Assembly: GCA_027011835.1 (NCBI GenBank)
Contig: JALUZN010000464.1
Location: 1-17,856 of the forward strand
DNA from: Draconibacterium sp.
GTDB lineage: Bacteria; Bacteroidota; Bacteroidia; Bacteroidales; Prolixibacteraceae
Direction: 5' to 3'
Length of the DNA: 17,856 nt
In this document: positions 1-7,764 of the stretch, in pieces
Layout of the letters: every line of letters starts with the position of its first letter
How positions within the stretch are numbered: the first letter of the stretch is position 1
Program-made: the position numbers and the translations under genes
The notes under the pieces: generated by a model
Told to the model about the DNA's origin: nothing
What the model saw: only the letters and a program-made list of their open reading frames with translations
Databases searched by the model: none

Positions 1-805
1 AGCACTTTTCGAAAAGGCAAATTCAATTCTTGGATTCAATATTACTAAAATTATGTTCGAAGGTTCGGTTGACGATTTAAAGGAGACCAAAGTTACTCAA
101 CCTGCTATTTTTCTGCATTCGGTATTACTGGCAAAAACAATTAAAAACTTTGCTCCCGATATGGTTGCCGGTCATTCGTTGGGCGAATTCTCGGCATTGG
201 TGGCAAACGGAACACTAACTTTTGAAGATGGTCTGAGGTTGGTTGCAAAACGTGCAATGGCTATGCAAAAAGCTTGCGAAGTTGCACCTTCAACCATGGC
301 TGCAATTGTAGGACTAGCCGACGACATAGTGGAGGAAGTATGCAGCTCGATAGACGATGTTGTTGTGCCTGCAAACTACAATTGTCCCGGACAATTAGTT
401 ATTTCGGGTTCGGTCACGGGTATCGATAAAGCTTGCGATTTACTCACCGAAAAAGGGGCAAAACGCGCGATTAAACTGGTTGTTGGCGGAGCTTTTCATT
501 CGCCATTTATGGAGCCCGCCCGCGAAGAACTTGCGGCAGCAATAGAGGCAACAACATTTGGCAATCCCATTTGTCCTGTTTTTCAAAATGTAAATGCAAA
601 ACCGGTTAACAACCCTTCGGTTATTAAAGAAAACCTGATATCGCAATTAACTTCGCCCGTTAAGTGGACACAAATAGTACAGAATATGATTGCTGACGGC
701 GCAACTTCGTTTACCGAGGTTGGCCCCGGAAAAGTTTTACAAGGACTGGTAAAAAAAGTTGACAGAAAAATGGAAACTGCCGGAGTAAACAGTTATCAGG
801 CTTAA
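1..805 (+). CDS. fabD: Malonyl-CoA:ACP transacylase, 3' part (5' end outside window)
   Basis: The reading frame is open from base 2, so the gene starts to the left of the window; the ATG at 53 is internal. FabD moves the malonyl group from CoA to the acyl carrier protein, feeding cytoplasmic type II fatty-acid synthesis. The nucleophile elbow GHSLG is encoded around 170-184 with the catalytic Ser at 176-178. The GAFHSPFM stretch around 490-515 carries the catalytic His, and the QPAIFLHS and NVNAKPV segments are typical of the family. About 267 residues are present of the usual ~290-310, so only the N-terminal few dozen are missing. No terminator hairpin is visible after the stop, and about 100 bp separate it from the next gene. 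Confidence 0.95.
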   Translation, partial: ALFEKANSILGFNITKIMFEGSVDDLKETKVTQPAIFLHSVLLAKTIKNFAPDMVAGHSLGEFSALVANGTLTFEDGLRLVAKRAMAMQKACEVAPSTMAAIVGLADDIVEEVCSSIDDVVVPANYNCPGQLVISGSVTGIDKACDLLTEKGAKRAIKLVVGGAFHSPFMEPAREELAAAIEATTFGNPICPVFQNVNAKPVNNPSVIKENLISQLTSPVKWTQIVQNMIADGATSFTEVGPGKVLQGLVKKVDRKMETAGVNSYQA

Positions 806-907
806 AACGAGTTGTGGAATACGTTTATTCATTCTTATTTTGTTTCTGCGAAAAGGAGAAAATAACGACTTATTTTGCACCGCAATATTTACATTATACT
901 CAATAAA

Positions 908-3022
908 ATGAAGAAACTGTTAGTTGTAATTTTAGGTTTGGGAATGATGATTAATTCGTGCCAAACACAAAAAGAAAAGAGTAATACTATGGAAAATCCG
1001 TTTTTTAAAAAGTGGGAAACGCCGTTTGGAGTTCCACCATTCGACCAGATTAAAATTGGCGATTATGTTCCTGCCACAAAAGAGGGTATAAAACAACACA
1101 ATGCCGAAATAGATGCAATAATAAACAACAGCAACACACCTACGTTTGAGAATACAATTCTTGCATTCGATAAATCGGGCGAATTGTTAGATAAAGTAAA
1201 CCATGTTTTCGAAGCGTTAAATAGTGCGGAAACAAACGATGAGATGCAGGATGTTGCACGCGAATTGTCGCCGCTGAACACAAATCACTGGAACAATGTG
1301 TTAATGAATGCGAAGCTTTTTAAGCGGATAAAAGCAATTTACGACAAACGTAACGAGCTGGGACTAAACCACGAGCAAATACGTGTTGTTGAGAAATATT
1401 ACAGCGATTTTGAACGTAATGGAGCAAATTTATCGGCTGCCGACCAAAAAACGTTAAAAGAGATTAATGTAAAACTGTCGGAACTTACTTTACGGTTTGG
1501 CGAAAATGTATTAGCCGAAACCAATAACAACTTTAAACTTGTAATTGACAATAAAGCCGATTTGGCCGGGTTACCCGACAATGTAATTGAGAGAGCCGCT
1601 GCAGCAGCAAAACGCACCAACGACGAAGGGAAATGGGTGTTTACCCTTGCAAAGCCAAGTATGCTGCCGTTTCTTCAGCTTTCTGAAAAAAGAGAGTTGC
1701 GCGAAAAATTGTATCGCGGTTATTTTATGCGTGGCGATAACGATAACGACAACGATAACAAAGCAATTATTCAGGAGATTGTGAAATTGCGCGACCAACG
1801 TGCAAAACTGCTTGGATTTGCAAATCATGCCAGTTATGTAATTGACGTTAACATGGCAAAAACGCCAAAAGCAGTTACCGATTTTTTAATGGAGTTGTGG
1901 ACTCCGTCGTTAAAAATGGCGAAGCAGGATGTAAAAGATATGCAGGCAATTATCGACCGCGAGGGAGGTAATTTTAAACTCGAATCGTGGGACTGGTGGT
2001 ACTACGCTGAAAAGTTGCGCAAAGAGAAATTTAATTTTGACGAGGAGCAGTTAAAACCCTATTTCAGTTTGGAAAATGCAAAAAAGGGAATTTTTTATGT
2101 TGCCCAAAAATTGTACGGGTTAAAATTCATAAAACACAACGACCTTCCTGTTTATAACGAAGAGGTGGAAGCGTATGAAGTGCAGGAAGCCGACGGTTCG
2201 CTGTTGGGGATTTTATATATGGATTTCCATCCTCGTGCAGGGAAAAGTGTGGGAGCATGGTCGACCAGTTTTAGAGATGCCGCATACAAAGACGGGAAAC
2301 GTGTGCCCGCAGTTGAGTCTATTGTAATGAACTTTACACGGCCCTCAGGCAATACTCCTGCTCTGTTAAGTTTCGACGAGGTTTCTACCTTGTTCCACGA
2401 ATTTGGCCACGCTTTACACGGGCTCTTTACCGACGGGCCATACGCCAGAACTGCTGGCAATGTTGCCCGCGACTTTGTGGAGTTGCCATCGCAGTTTATG
2501 GAAAATTATGCCGCCGACCCTGAAGTGATGAAAGTTTATGCAAAACATTATAAAACCGGCAACCCAATTCCCGATGAATTAATTGACAAGCTGGTAAAAA
2601 GCGGAACATTCAATCAGGGATTTATTACCGGAGAATATGTTGCTGCAGCACTACTCGACATGGACTACCATACACCTAAAAATCCAAATATTAAAGATGT
2701 TCGTAAGTTCGAGAAAGATGCCATGGATAAAATTGGAATTATTCCGGAGTTTCTTCCCCGCTACCGGAGCACCTATTTCTCGCATATCTTTTCAGGAGGA
2801 TATTCGGCCGGTTACTACGTTTATATCTGGGCAGCTGTGTTAGACGCCGATGCATTTGATGCGTTTAAACAAACCGGTAATATTTTCGACCCGGATTACG
2901 CTGCAAAATTCAGAACACTTCTTGCTAAAAGTGGCTCAAACGATGGAATGGTGGTCTATAAAAACTTTAGAGGGCAAGAACCATCGAAAGACCCGCTATT
3001 AAAAAAACGAGGATTAGAATAA
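908..3022 (+). CDS. dcp: M3 family metallopeptidase lipoprotein (peptidyl-dipeptidase Dcp-like)
   Basis: Zinc oligopeptidase of family M3A that removes dipeptides from the C-termini of oligopeptides. The ATG at 908 was chosen because it opens a lipoprotein signal peptide: MKK, a hydrophobic core, then INSC with the lipidated Cys at residue 18. The TTG at 875 would put 11 extra residues in front and lies in a promoter-like AT-rich stretch. The 704-residue length fits Dcp/OpdA enzymes plus a signal. The zinc site is HEFGH at residues 497-501, with the third ligand Glu525 in DFVELPSQ. A conserved C-terminal SGGYSAGYYVYIWA-type segment is present. Residues near 277-284 are an Asp-Asn run encoded by a (GAYAAC)4 repeat. 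It is probably periplasmic or membrane-anchored and feeds peptide catabolism. It looks like a single-gene unit, ending in the terminator at 3042-3071. Confidence 0.93.
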   Translation: MKKLLVVILGLGMMINSCQTQKEKSNTMENPFFKKWETPFGVPPFDQIKIGDYVPATKEGIKQHNAEIDAIINNSNTPTFENTILAFDKSGELLDKVNHVFEALNSAETNDEMQDVARELSPLNTNHWNNVLMNAKLFKRIKAIYDKRNELGLNHEQIRVVEKYYSDFERNGANLSAADQKTLKEINVKLSELTLRFGENVLAETNNNFKLVIDNKADLAGLPDNVIERAAAAAKRTNDEGKWVFTLAKPSMLPFLQLSEKRELREKLYRGYFMRGDNDNDNDNKAIIQEIVKLRDQRAKLLGFANHASYVIDVNMAKTPKAVTDFLMELWTPSLKMAKQDVKDMQAIIDREGGNFKLESWDWWYYAEKLRKEKFNFDEEQLKPYFSLENAKKGIFYVAQKLYGLKFIKHNDLPVYNEEVEAYEVQEADGSLLGILYMDFHPRAGKSVGAWSTSFRDAAYKDGKRVPAVESIVMNFTRPSGNTPALLSFDEVSTLFHEFGHALHGLFTDGPYARTAGNVARDFVELPSQFMENYAADPEVMKVYAKHYKTGNPIPDELIDKLVKSGTFNQGFITGEYVAAALLDMDYHTPKNPNIKDVRKFEKDAMDKIGIIPEFLPRYRSTYFSHIFSGGYSAGYYVYIWAAVLDADAFDAFKQTGNIFDPDYAAKFRTLLAKSGSNDGMVVYKNFRGQEPSKDPLLKKRGLE

Positions 3023-3041
3023 CAGACAAAACATTTTGAAT

Positions 3042-3071
3042 AAAAAAGGGCTACTTAGGTAGCCCTTTTTT
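3042..3071 (+). terminator. Intrinsic terminator after the M3 peptidase gene
   Basis: A perfect 7-bp stem, GGGCTAC (3048-3054) with GTAGCCC (3059-3065) around a TTAG loop, is flanked by A6 (3042-3047) and T6 (3066-3071) that can also pair. It begins 20 nt after the stop codon. Its near-symmetry means it could work in both directions. Confidence 0.92.
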
Positions 3072-3093
3072 GTTTCCTCTCCTTCTTGATATA

Positions 3094-3130
3094 TGTTGCA
3101 AAACATTATGTTATGCAACAATTTTGTTGC
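3094..3130. promoter_or_regulatory. Palindromic operator candidate upstream of the hydrogenase operon
   Basis: GCAACAA-TT-TTGTTGC (3115-3130) is a perfect 16-nt palindrome with 7-bp arms. A further half-site TGTTGCA at 3094-3100 makes a second perfect inverted repeat with TGCAACA at 3114-3120 across 13 nt. The right arm contains the TTG (3127-3129) that would be the -33 element of the promoter box at 3151-3158. That placement suits a dimeric regulator blocking or recruiting RNA polymerase. I do not recognise the motif as that of a named regulator; it does not match the Rex or FNR consensus. Confidence 0.5.
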
Positions 3131-3158
3131 TTTTTACCCTGCTTCTATTGTACTTTTG
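3127..3158 (+). promoter_or_regulatory. Bacteroidota-type promoter candidate for the hydrogenase operon
   Basis: TACTTTTG at 3151-3158 matches the Bacteroidota -7 consensus TAnnTTTG, with TTG (3127-3129) 21 nt upstream as the -33 element. Transcription would start near 3165 and leave an untranslated leader of about 115 nt before the NuoE-like gene. The same octamer recurs in front of the methyltransferase gene on the other strand. Confidence 0.5.
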
Positions 3159-3278
3159 AAGTGCAACCGATTTAAGTTTATTGCTAAAATAAACAAACAA
3201 CTACTGATCCGGCCTTAACGGGCGCTCTGTTTTTATATTGAAAATATTAACCGATTTTTTAACTCATTACTCTATTCT

Positions 3279-3755
3279 ATGGATTCCATTCAATCTTTAA
3301 TAAAATCCCTTGCCGATGAGTATGGGAGAAAGAGAGAAAGTTTACTGCCTATTATGCAGGCAGTTGTTGAGCAAGAGAAATTTCTATCGGAGTACTCGAT
3401 GGTAGAAATTGCCCGCGAAATTGATGTCCCCGCAGCAGAAGTTTTTGGCACGGCCACCTTTTACTCTTTTATTGAAACAAAACCAACCGGCCGGTACATT
3501 ATTCGTATTTGCAAAACCATCTCCTGTGCTATGAAAGGGAAAAACCAGGTATTGTTTGCAATACAAGACATGCTAAAAATTAAAATGGGAGAAACCACTC
3601 CCGACAAACGTTTTTCTCTTTTAGAAACAAACTGCCTCGGGTGGTGTCACAAAGCTCCGGCAATGCTTATTAATAACGAAGTTTATACCGAGCTAACTCC
3701 CGAGAAGGTACGCGATATTCTTACAAGTTATATGAAAAAGAACGTTGAAAATTAA
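3279..3755 (+). CDS. hydC: [FeFe]-hydrogenase NuoE-like subunit ([2Fe-2S], HydC-type)
   Basis: A 158-residue thioredoxin-fold [2Fe-2S] subunit related to NuoE of complex I and HydC of trimeric hydrogenases. The four cluster ligands are visible as C78-x4-C83 and C119-x3-C123, and an all-helical N-terminal region (residues 1-60) precedes them, as in the family. It is expected to pass electrons between the NuoF-like flavoprotein and the rest of the cytoplasmic complex. It is the first gene of a tight operon: 12 nt separate its stop from the NuoF-like start, and the catalytic gene follows. The ATG at 3279 fits the normal family N-terminus. The subunit name follows the Thermotoga HydABC scheme; naming varies between organisms. 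Confidence 0.9.
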   Translation: MDSIQSLIKSLADEYGRKRESLLPIMQAVVEQEKFLSEYSMVEIAREIDVPAAEVFGTATFYSFIETKPTGRYIIRICKTISCAMKGKNQVLFAIQDMLKIKMGETTPDKRFSLLETNCLGWCHKAPAMLINNEVYTELTPEKVRDILTSYMKKNVEN

Positions 3756-3767
3756 TTCAAGAGTGCC

Positions 3768-4952
3768 ATGTCAAATTCACATCAACTAAAACGGGTCGAT
3801 TTTATTTTTCGCAACGAAAACGATTGGAAAAAAGTTCTGTCGTCGACTTTAAAAAGAAAACCGGCAGAGTTAATTAACGAACTGATAAGCTCTGAATTAA
3901 AAGGGCGTGGAGGAGCCGGATTCCCTACCGGATTAAAATGGAAGCTCACTTCGGAAGAGAAATCGGAAGAAAAGTATATTATTTGCAATGCCGATGAAGG
4001 CGAACCCGGAACATTTAAAGACCGCGAGATTCTCTCGAAAGTACCCTGCAAAGTACTTACGGCTATGGCAGTTTGCGGCCATGTTATTGGGGCAAAAAAA
4101 GGTTTTATTTATCTGCGTGGCGAATACAAATATCTCGAACCCGAATTAAAAAAAGCTATCGATGAATTCGAATATTACTGTAAAGAGATTGATTTCGATT
4201 TCTCGATTTCGATATTTATGGGGAGTGGGGCATACATTTGTGGCGAAGAAACAGCTCTCTTGGAATCGATGGAAGGGCGACGCGGTGAGCCTCGAAACAA
4301 GCCACCGTTCCCATCGCAACACGGTTATTTGGGAAAGCCAACCGTAGTAAATAATGTTGAAACACTGGTACATGCATTTACAATTTTCAAGTACGGTGCC
4401 AAAAAATTTTACGATTTGGGCGTTCAGTATTCGCGTGGAACGAAACTGTTCTCAGTATCGGGCGACACGCCCAAACCCGGAATCTATGAACTGGAACTGG
4501 GAATGAGTTTGCAGGATTTTGTTTACGAATTTGGCGATGGCGACACAAAAGCCGTTCAGGTTGGAGGTGCTTCCGGATTTCTTGTTCCGCGTAAAAAGTT
4601 TAAAGATGCAGCCATCGGGTTTAAAGGAAAACTAACCGGAATTTCGCTACCAACAGGTGGCTCAATGATGCTCTTTAACAGCTCGCGCTCAATGTTTAAT
4701 GTGCTCGATAACTACCTCGAATTCTTTAGCGAAGAGTCGTGCGGACAATGTACTCCGTGCCGGGTTGGATGCCAGCAACTTTTGCTTGGAATAAAAGCAG
4801 TTAAAAGAGGAGATAAACCGGCAGCATATCTCGACAAATTAATGCGCCTGACTGAAACGATGCAACTAACAGCCAAATGTGGGCTGGGACAATCTGTGGC
4901 AAATTCCTTCTCCTCAATTGTCGAAAACTTTCGCGAAGAGATGATTTATTAA
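3768..4952 (+). CDS. hydB: [FeFe]-hydrogenase NuoF-like NAD(H)/FMN subunit, short form (HydB-type)
   Basis: This subunit carries the FMN and NAD(H) site and exchanges electrons between NAD(H) and the iron-sulfur chain. Visible motifs: GRGGAGFPTGLKW (46-58) and GEPGTFKDR (78-86) for FMN/NADH binding, GAYICGEETAL (154-164), an SLBB region around 225-290, and the [4Fe-4S] ligands C325, C328, C331 and C371 (CGQCTPC motif). At 394 residues it covers only the NuoF core. It lacks the N-terminal thioredoxin-like [2Fe-2S] domain and the C-terminal 2[4Fe-4S] ferredoxin domain found in longer HydB subunits such as the Thermotoga type. It lies 12 nt after hydC and 17 nt before the catalytic gene, in one operon. 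The simplest reading is a NADH-linked hydrogenase subunit. Confidence 0.92.
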   Translation: MSNSHQLKRVDFIFRNENDWKKVLSSTLKRKPAELINELISSELKGRGGAGFPTGLKWKLTSEEKSEEKYIICNADEGEPGTFKDREILSKVPCKVLTAMAVCGHVIGAKKGFIYLRGEYKYLEPELKKAIDEFEYYCKEIDFDFSISIFMGSGAYICGEETALLESMEGRRGEPRNKPPFPSQHGYLGKPTVVNNVETLVHAFTIFKYGAKKFYDLGVQYSRGTKLFSVSGDTPKPGIYELELGMSLQDFVYEFGDGDTKAVQVGGASGFLVPRKKFKDAAIGFKGKLTGISLPTGGSMMLFNSSRSMFNVLDNYLEFFSEESCGQCTPCRVGCQQLLLGIKAVKRGDKPAAYLDKLMRLTETMQLTAKCGLGQSVANSFSSIVENFREEMIY

Positions 4953-4969
4953 CTTCAATAAAATTCGAA

Positions 4970-6760
4970 ATGACAGCAAAAATAAACATATCGATAAATG
5001 GCTTCCCCGTAAAAATCGAGAAGGGAAAAACAATATTGGAAGCAGCAAAAGAGGAAGGAATAACAATCCCCACTCTTTGCTATCATAAAGATTTATGTGT
5101 TGCAGGAAATTGCCGGGTTTGTGTAGTTGAAGTTGCCGGACAACAACGGCTTTCGGCAGCTTGTGCAACACCATGCGACGAAGGAATGGAGATTCTGACA
5201 AACAGTTTAAAAGTGAGAAATTCCAGAAAACATATTATTGAACTCCTTTTGGCCGAACACAATGCCGACTGTACAAAATGTTACCGAAACGGAAATTGTG
5301 AACTGCAAGAGCTTGCTTCGGAATATAAAATTATGACGCAGGATTTTATCGAACTTGTTCCGTTAAAAACTTACTCAATTGATATGTATTCGCCTTCAAT
5401 TATTAAAGACGACAGTAAATGTATTCGTTGCCAGCGTTGTGTACGAACGTGTGCCGAGTTGCAGGGAGTAAATGCGTTAACCGTTGCACACAAAGGCAAT
5501 GAAATGAAGATTACCACTTTTTTCGAGAAACATATGCGCGATGTGGTTTGTACCAATTGCGGACAGTGTGTAAATCACTGTCCAACCGGTGCGCTGGTCG
5601 AAAAAAATTATATTGAAGAAGTTTGGGAAGCCATTGCAAATCCGAACAAACATGTTGTCGTTCAAACAGCACCGGCTGTCCGTGTCGGGTTGGGCGAAGA
5701 GCTGGGGCTGGAACCGGGCACACGGGTAACCGGAAAAATGGTTGCCGCATTAAAACGACTCGGTTTCGACTCGGTACTCGATACCGATTTTACTGCCGAC
5801 CTTACCATTGTTGAAGAAGGAACAGAACTTTTAACCCGGTTAAAAAGAGCACTGGTTGATAAAGACGAAACCGTTTCGCTACCGATGGCAACATCGTGTT
5901 CGCCCGGCTGGATTAAGTATATCGAACACATGTTTCCCGAGTACCTCGATAATCTTTCAACATGCAAGTCGCCGCAACAGATGTTTGGAGCGCTGGCAAA
6001 AACTTACTATGCCAAAGCTCGTAATATTGAACCCGACAAAATTGTATCGGTTTCAATTATGCCGTGTACGGCTAAAAAGTTCGAAGCTTTCCGCCCCGAG
6101 ATGCACGATAGTGGCTACCGCGATGTTGATTATGTTTTAACAACGCGCGAGTTGGCCATTCTGATTAAACAAGCCGGACTCGATTTCGACAAAATTGAGC
6201 CTGTAAAATACGACCGGTTAATGGGCGATTCGACCGGAGCCGGAGTTATTTTCGGAGCCACCGGCGGAGTAATGGAGGCTGCTTTACGAACTGCCTACGA
6301 AATTGTTACGGGGAGAGAAGTCCCGTTTAAAAATCTTAATATTGAACCTGTACGAGGAATGGAAGGTGTACGCGAGGCAACCATTAAAATTGAAAATCCG
6401 GTAAAAGAGTGGGCATTTTTAGATGGTGTTGAGCTGAAATGTGCAGTTGCCCACGGTTTGGTAAATGCAAAAAAAGTGATGGAGGCAATTAAAAGCGGAA
6501 AAGCCAATTACCACTTTATTGAGTTTATGGCTTGCCCCGGTGGATGTTTGGGCGGCGGAGGCCAGCCCATTCCAACCAATGCCGAAATACGGCAACGGCG
6601 TGCCGAAGCAATTTATGCCGAAGATAGAGATTTGCCAATTCGTAAATCGCACGAAAACCCGGAGGTAATTAAACTTTATAAAGATTTTCTGATTGAACCG
6701 CTGGGTGCTAAATCGCATCATCTGTTGCATACAAAATATACCAAACGCAACCGGTATTAG
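4970..6760 (+). CDS. hydA: [FeFe]-hydrogenase catalytic subunit (NuoG-like N-terminus, H-cluster domain)
   Basis: A 596-residue group A [FeFe]-hydrogenase that interconverts H2 with protons and electrons at the H-cluster. Domains in order: plant-type [2Fe-2S] (C37, C48, C51, C65), His-ligated [4Fe-4S] (H97, C101, C104, C110), 2[4Fe-4S] ferredoxin (C151/154/157/161 and C194/197/200/204), then the H-cluster domain. There L1 reads TSCSPGW (308-314), L2 MPCTAKKFE (364-372) and L3 is intact with C522 and C526 followed by GGGGQP; the small-subunit-like tail ends at 596. L1 is unusual: S311 stands where the prototype TSCCP motif has the cubane-ligating Cys, and C332 (STCKSP) stands where the Clostridium pasteurianus enzyme has Ala. 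ATG 4970 starts the ferredoxin fold; earlier in-frame starts overlap hydB. Maturases must be encoded elsewhere. Confidence 0.93.
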   Translation: MTAKINISINGFPVKIEKGKTILEAAKEEGITIPTLCYHKDLCVAGNCRVCVVEVAGQQRLSAACATPCDEGMEILTNSLKVRNSRKHIIELLLAEHNADCTKCYRNGNCELQELASEYKIMTQDFIELVPLKTYSIDMYSPSIIKDDSKCIRCQRCVRTCAELQGVNALTVAHKGNEMKITTFFEKHMRDVVCTNCGQCVNHCPTGALVEKNYIEEVWEAIANPNKHVVVQTAPAVRVGLGEELGLEPGTRVTGKMVAALKRLGFDSVLDTDFTADLTIVEEGTELLTRLKRALVDKDETVSLPMATSCSPGWIKYIEHMFPEYLDNLSTCKSPQQMFGALAKTYYAKARNIEPDKIVSVSIMPCTAKKFEAFRPEMHDSGYRDVDYVLTTRELAILIKQAGLDFDKIEPVKYDRLMGDSTGAGVIFGATGGVMEAALRTAYEIVTGREVPFKNLNIEPVRGMEGVREATIKIENPVKEWAFLDGVELKCAVAHGLVNAKKVMEAIKSGKANYHFIEFMACPGGCLGGGGQPIPTNAEIRQRRAEAIYAEDRDLPIRKSHENPEVIKLYKDFLIEPLGAKSHHLLHTKYTKRNRY

Positions 6761-6782
6761 CCCTGCTCTTTCTAAACTATTT

Positions 6783-6815
6783 CCTCCCTATTTTTATATA
6801 ATAGTGAGGATTTTA
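6783..6815 (+). terminator. Weak terminator-like hairpin after hydA
   Basis: CCTC-C-CTATT (6783-6792) pairs with AATAG-T-GAGG (6800-6809) apart from one internal mismatch, followed by ATTTTAAATTT. It starts 22 nt after the hydA stop. The stem is AT-rich and the U-tract interrupted, so termination here is only plausible. The rest of the 269-bp gap up to 7029 shows no gene; it holds an imperfect inverted repeat around 6920-6952. Confidence 0.35.
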
Positions 6816-7029
6816 AATTTACCCAAACTGATTAGCTTTTCGGGTTTTTATATCGTTCATTTTCTCTTTTCCTGTGGCAAATAACTAAAACATTACTACG
6901 GTTTGGCTATACGTAGTTTGGAATTTTGAAACGATGAATTTTCAATTTTCCAATAAGTTTACAATATGCGATAAACTTCATATCTGGTATGTTGTCCAGA
7001 TTGTGCATAGCTTTTATAGTACCCAGTAA

Positions 7030-7764
7030 TTATTTCTTTTCGGAATTATATTTAACTAATTTTTCCCAATCAATATTACCATTACTAAAGCAGAAGGCAT
7101 CAATAAATTCTTTCGTAAATTTGTTAACCATCTGAGAATAAGAGGCAAGAAAGTCTTCATTTCTTTCTTTCGCTTTGTATCCTAATGGCTCAATTATTTC
7201 TGTGAATAATGTTTTATCTCCTGAAATAAATTCCCAAAATTCTTGTCCACAATATTTGTAATAATCACCTTTATCTGGGCGGCTATCTTTTCCATAACAG
7301 CAACCATTTACAGATACTATATTTAAATTTGAGTTACTTGTCCTTAACGTTCTTTGTGCTGTTTTAAAATCAGATTTCATTTTTGCAACTTGACTACTAT
7401 TTCCCCAATTGGGGCCAGATTTAATATTTACAATAAAACGTTTTCCTTTAGTATCAAACTCTAAATCAATATTTGGAATTCCAGATTTCCATCCATTATA
7501 TACTATACCATTTATAAATATTGCCAAGCCCTCTAACCAATCTCCAAAAATACCTTCTTCGCTCGATGAAATATGAGCATCAACAATTCCTCTTATTATT
7601 TCATCGGCTGTTAAGACATATTTTGCTTTAAATAAATAAGGGTTTTTTCTTTTTAAAATTTTTGACAACTTTAAATTATCAAGACTTGCAATTCTTTTTT
7701 CGTGAAAAGTCCCAATATTACTTTCAACGTACTGCTGTATGTCGTGTTTCTTTAATGTTCCCAT
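7030..7764 (-). CDS. Type II restriction endonuclease, PmeII-like family
   Basis: A probable type II restriction enzyme of 244 residues, lying directly behind and overlapping a DNA methyltransferase gene. The sequence matches what I recall of the PmeII-like family: NPYLFKAK (41-48), SSSEEGIFGDWLEGLA (67-81), IDLEF (99-103), IKSGPNWGNSS (114-124), then a VNGCCYGKDSRPDKGDYYKYCGQ-type block. The PD-(D/E)xK-like nuclease site is probably D100 with K115. The residue two before that Lys is Asn113, not the usual Glu, so the acidic ligand may be E102 or another residue. The ATG at 7764 (MGTLKKHD) is preferred; the start at 7791 would add nine residues rich in Lys. Either start lies inside the methyltransferase gene (41-68 nt overlap), which suggests translational coupling. 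Cleavage site not predictable from sequence alone. Confidence 0.78.
   Translation of the reverse strand: MGTLKKHDIQQYVESNIGTFHEKRIASLDNLKLSKILKRKNPYLFKAKYVLTADEIIRGIVDAHISSSEEGIFGDWLEGLAIFINGIVYNGWKSGIPNIDLEFDTKGKRFIVNIKSGPNWGNSSQVAKMKSDFKTAQRTLRTSNSNLNIVSVNGCCYGKDSRPDKGDYYKYCGQEFWEFISGDKTLFTEIIEPLGYKAKERNEDFLASYSQMVNKFTKEFIDAFCFSNGNIDWEKLVKYNSEKK

Noticed and set aside
875..907. A TTG start for the M3 peptidase
   Set aside because: It would place 11 residues before a well-formed lipoprotein signal that starts at the ATG at 908.
4877..4969. An extended N-terminus for hydA starting within hydB
   Set aside because: The extra 31 residues overlap the hydB C-terminus in another frame and precede the standard ferredoxin-fold start at 4970.
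6761..7029. A possible small gene or RNA in the gap between hydA and the endonuclease gene
   Set aside because: Only a weak hairpin and an imperfect inverted repeat are visible; there is no convincing ORF, promoter or RNA motif.
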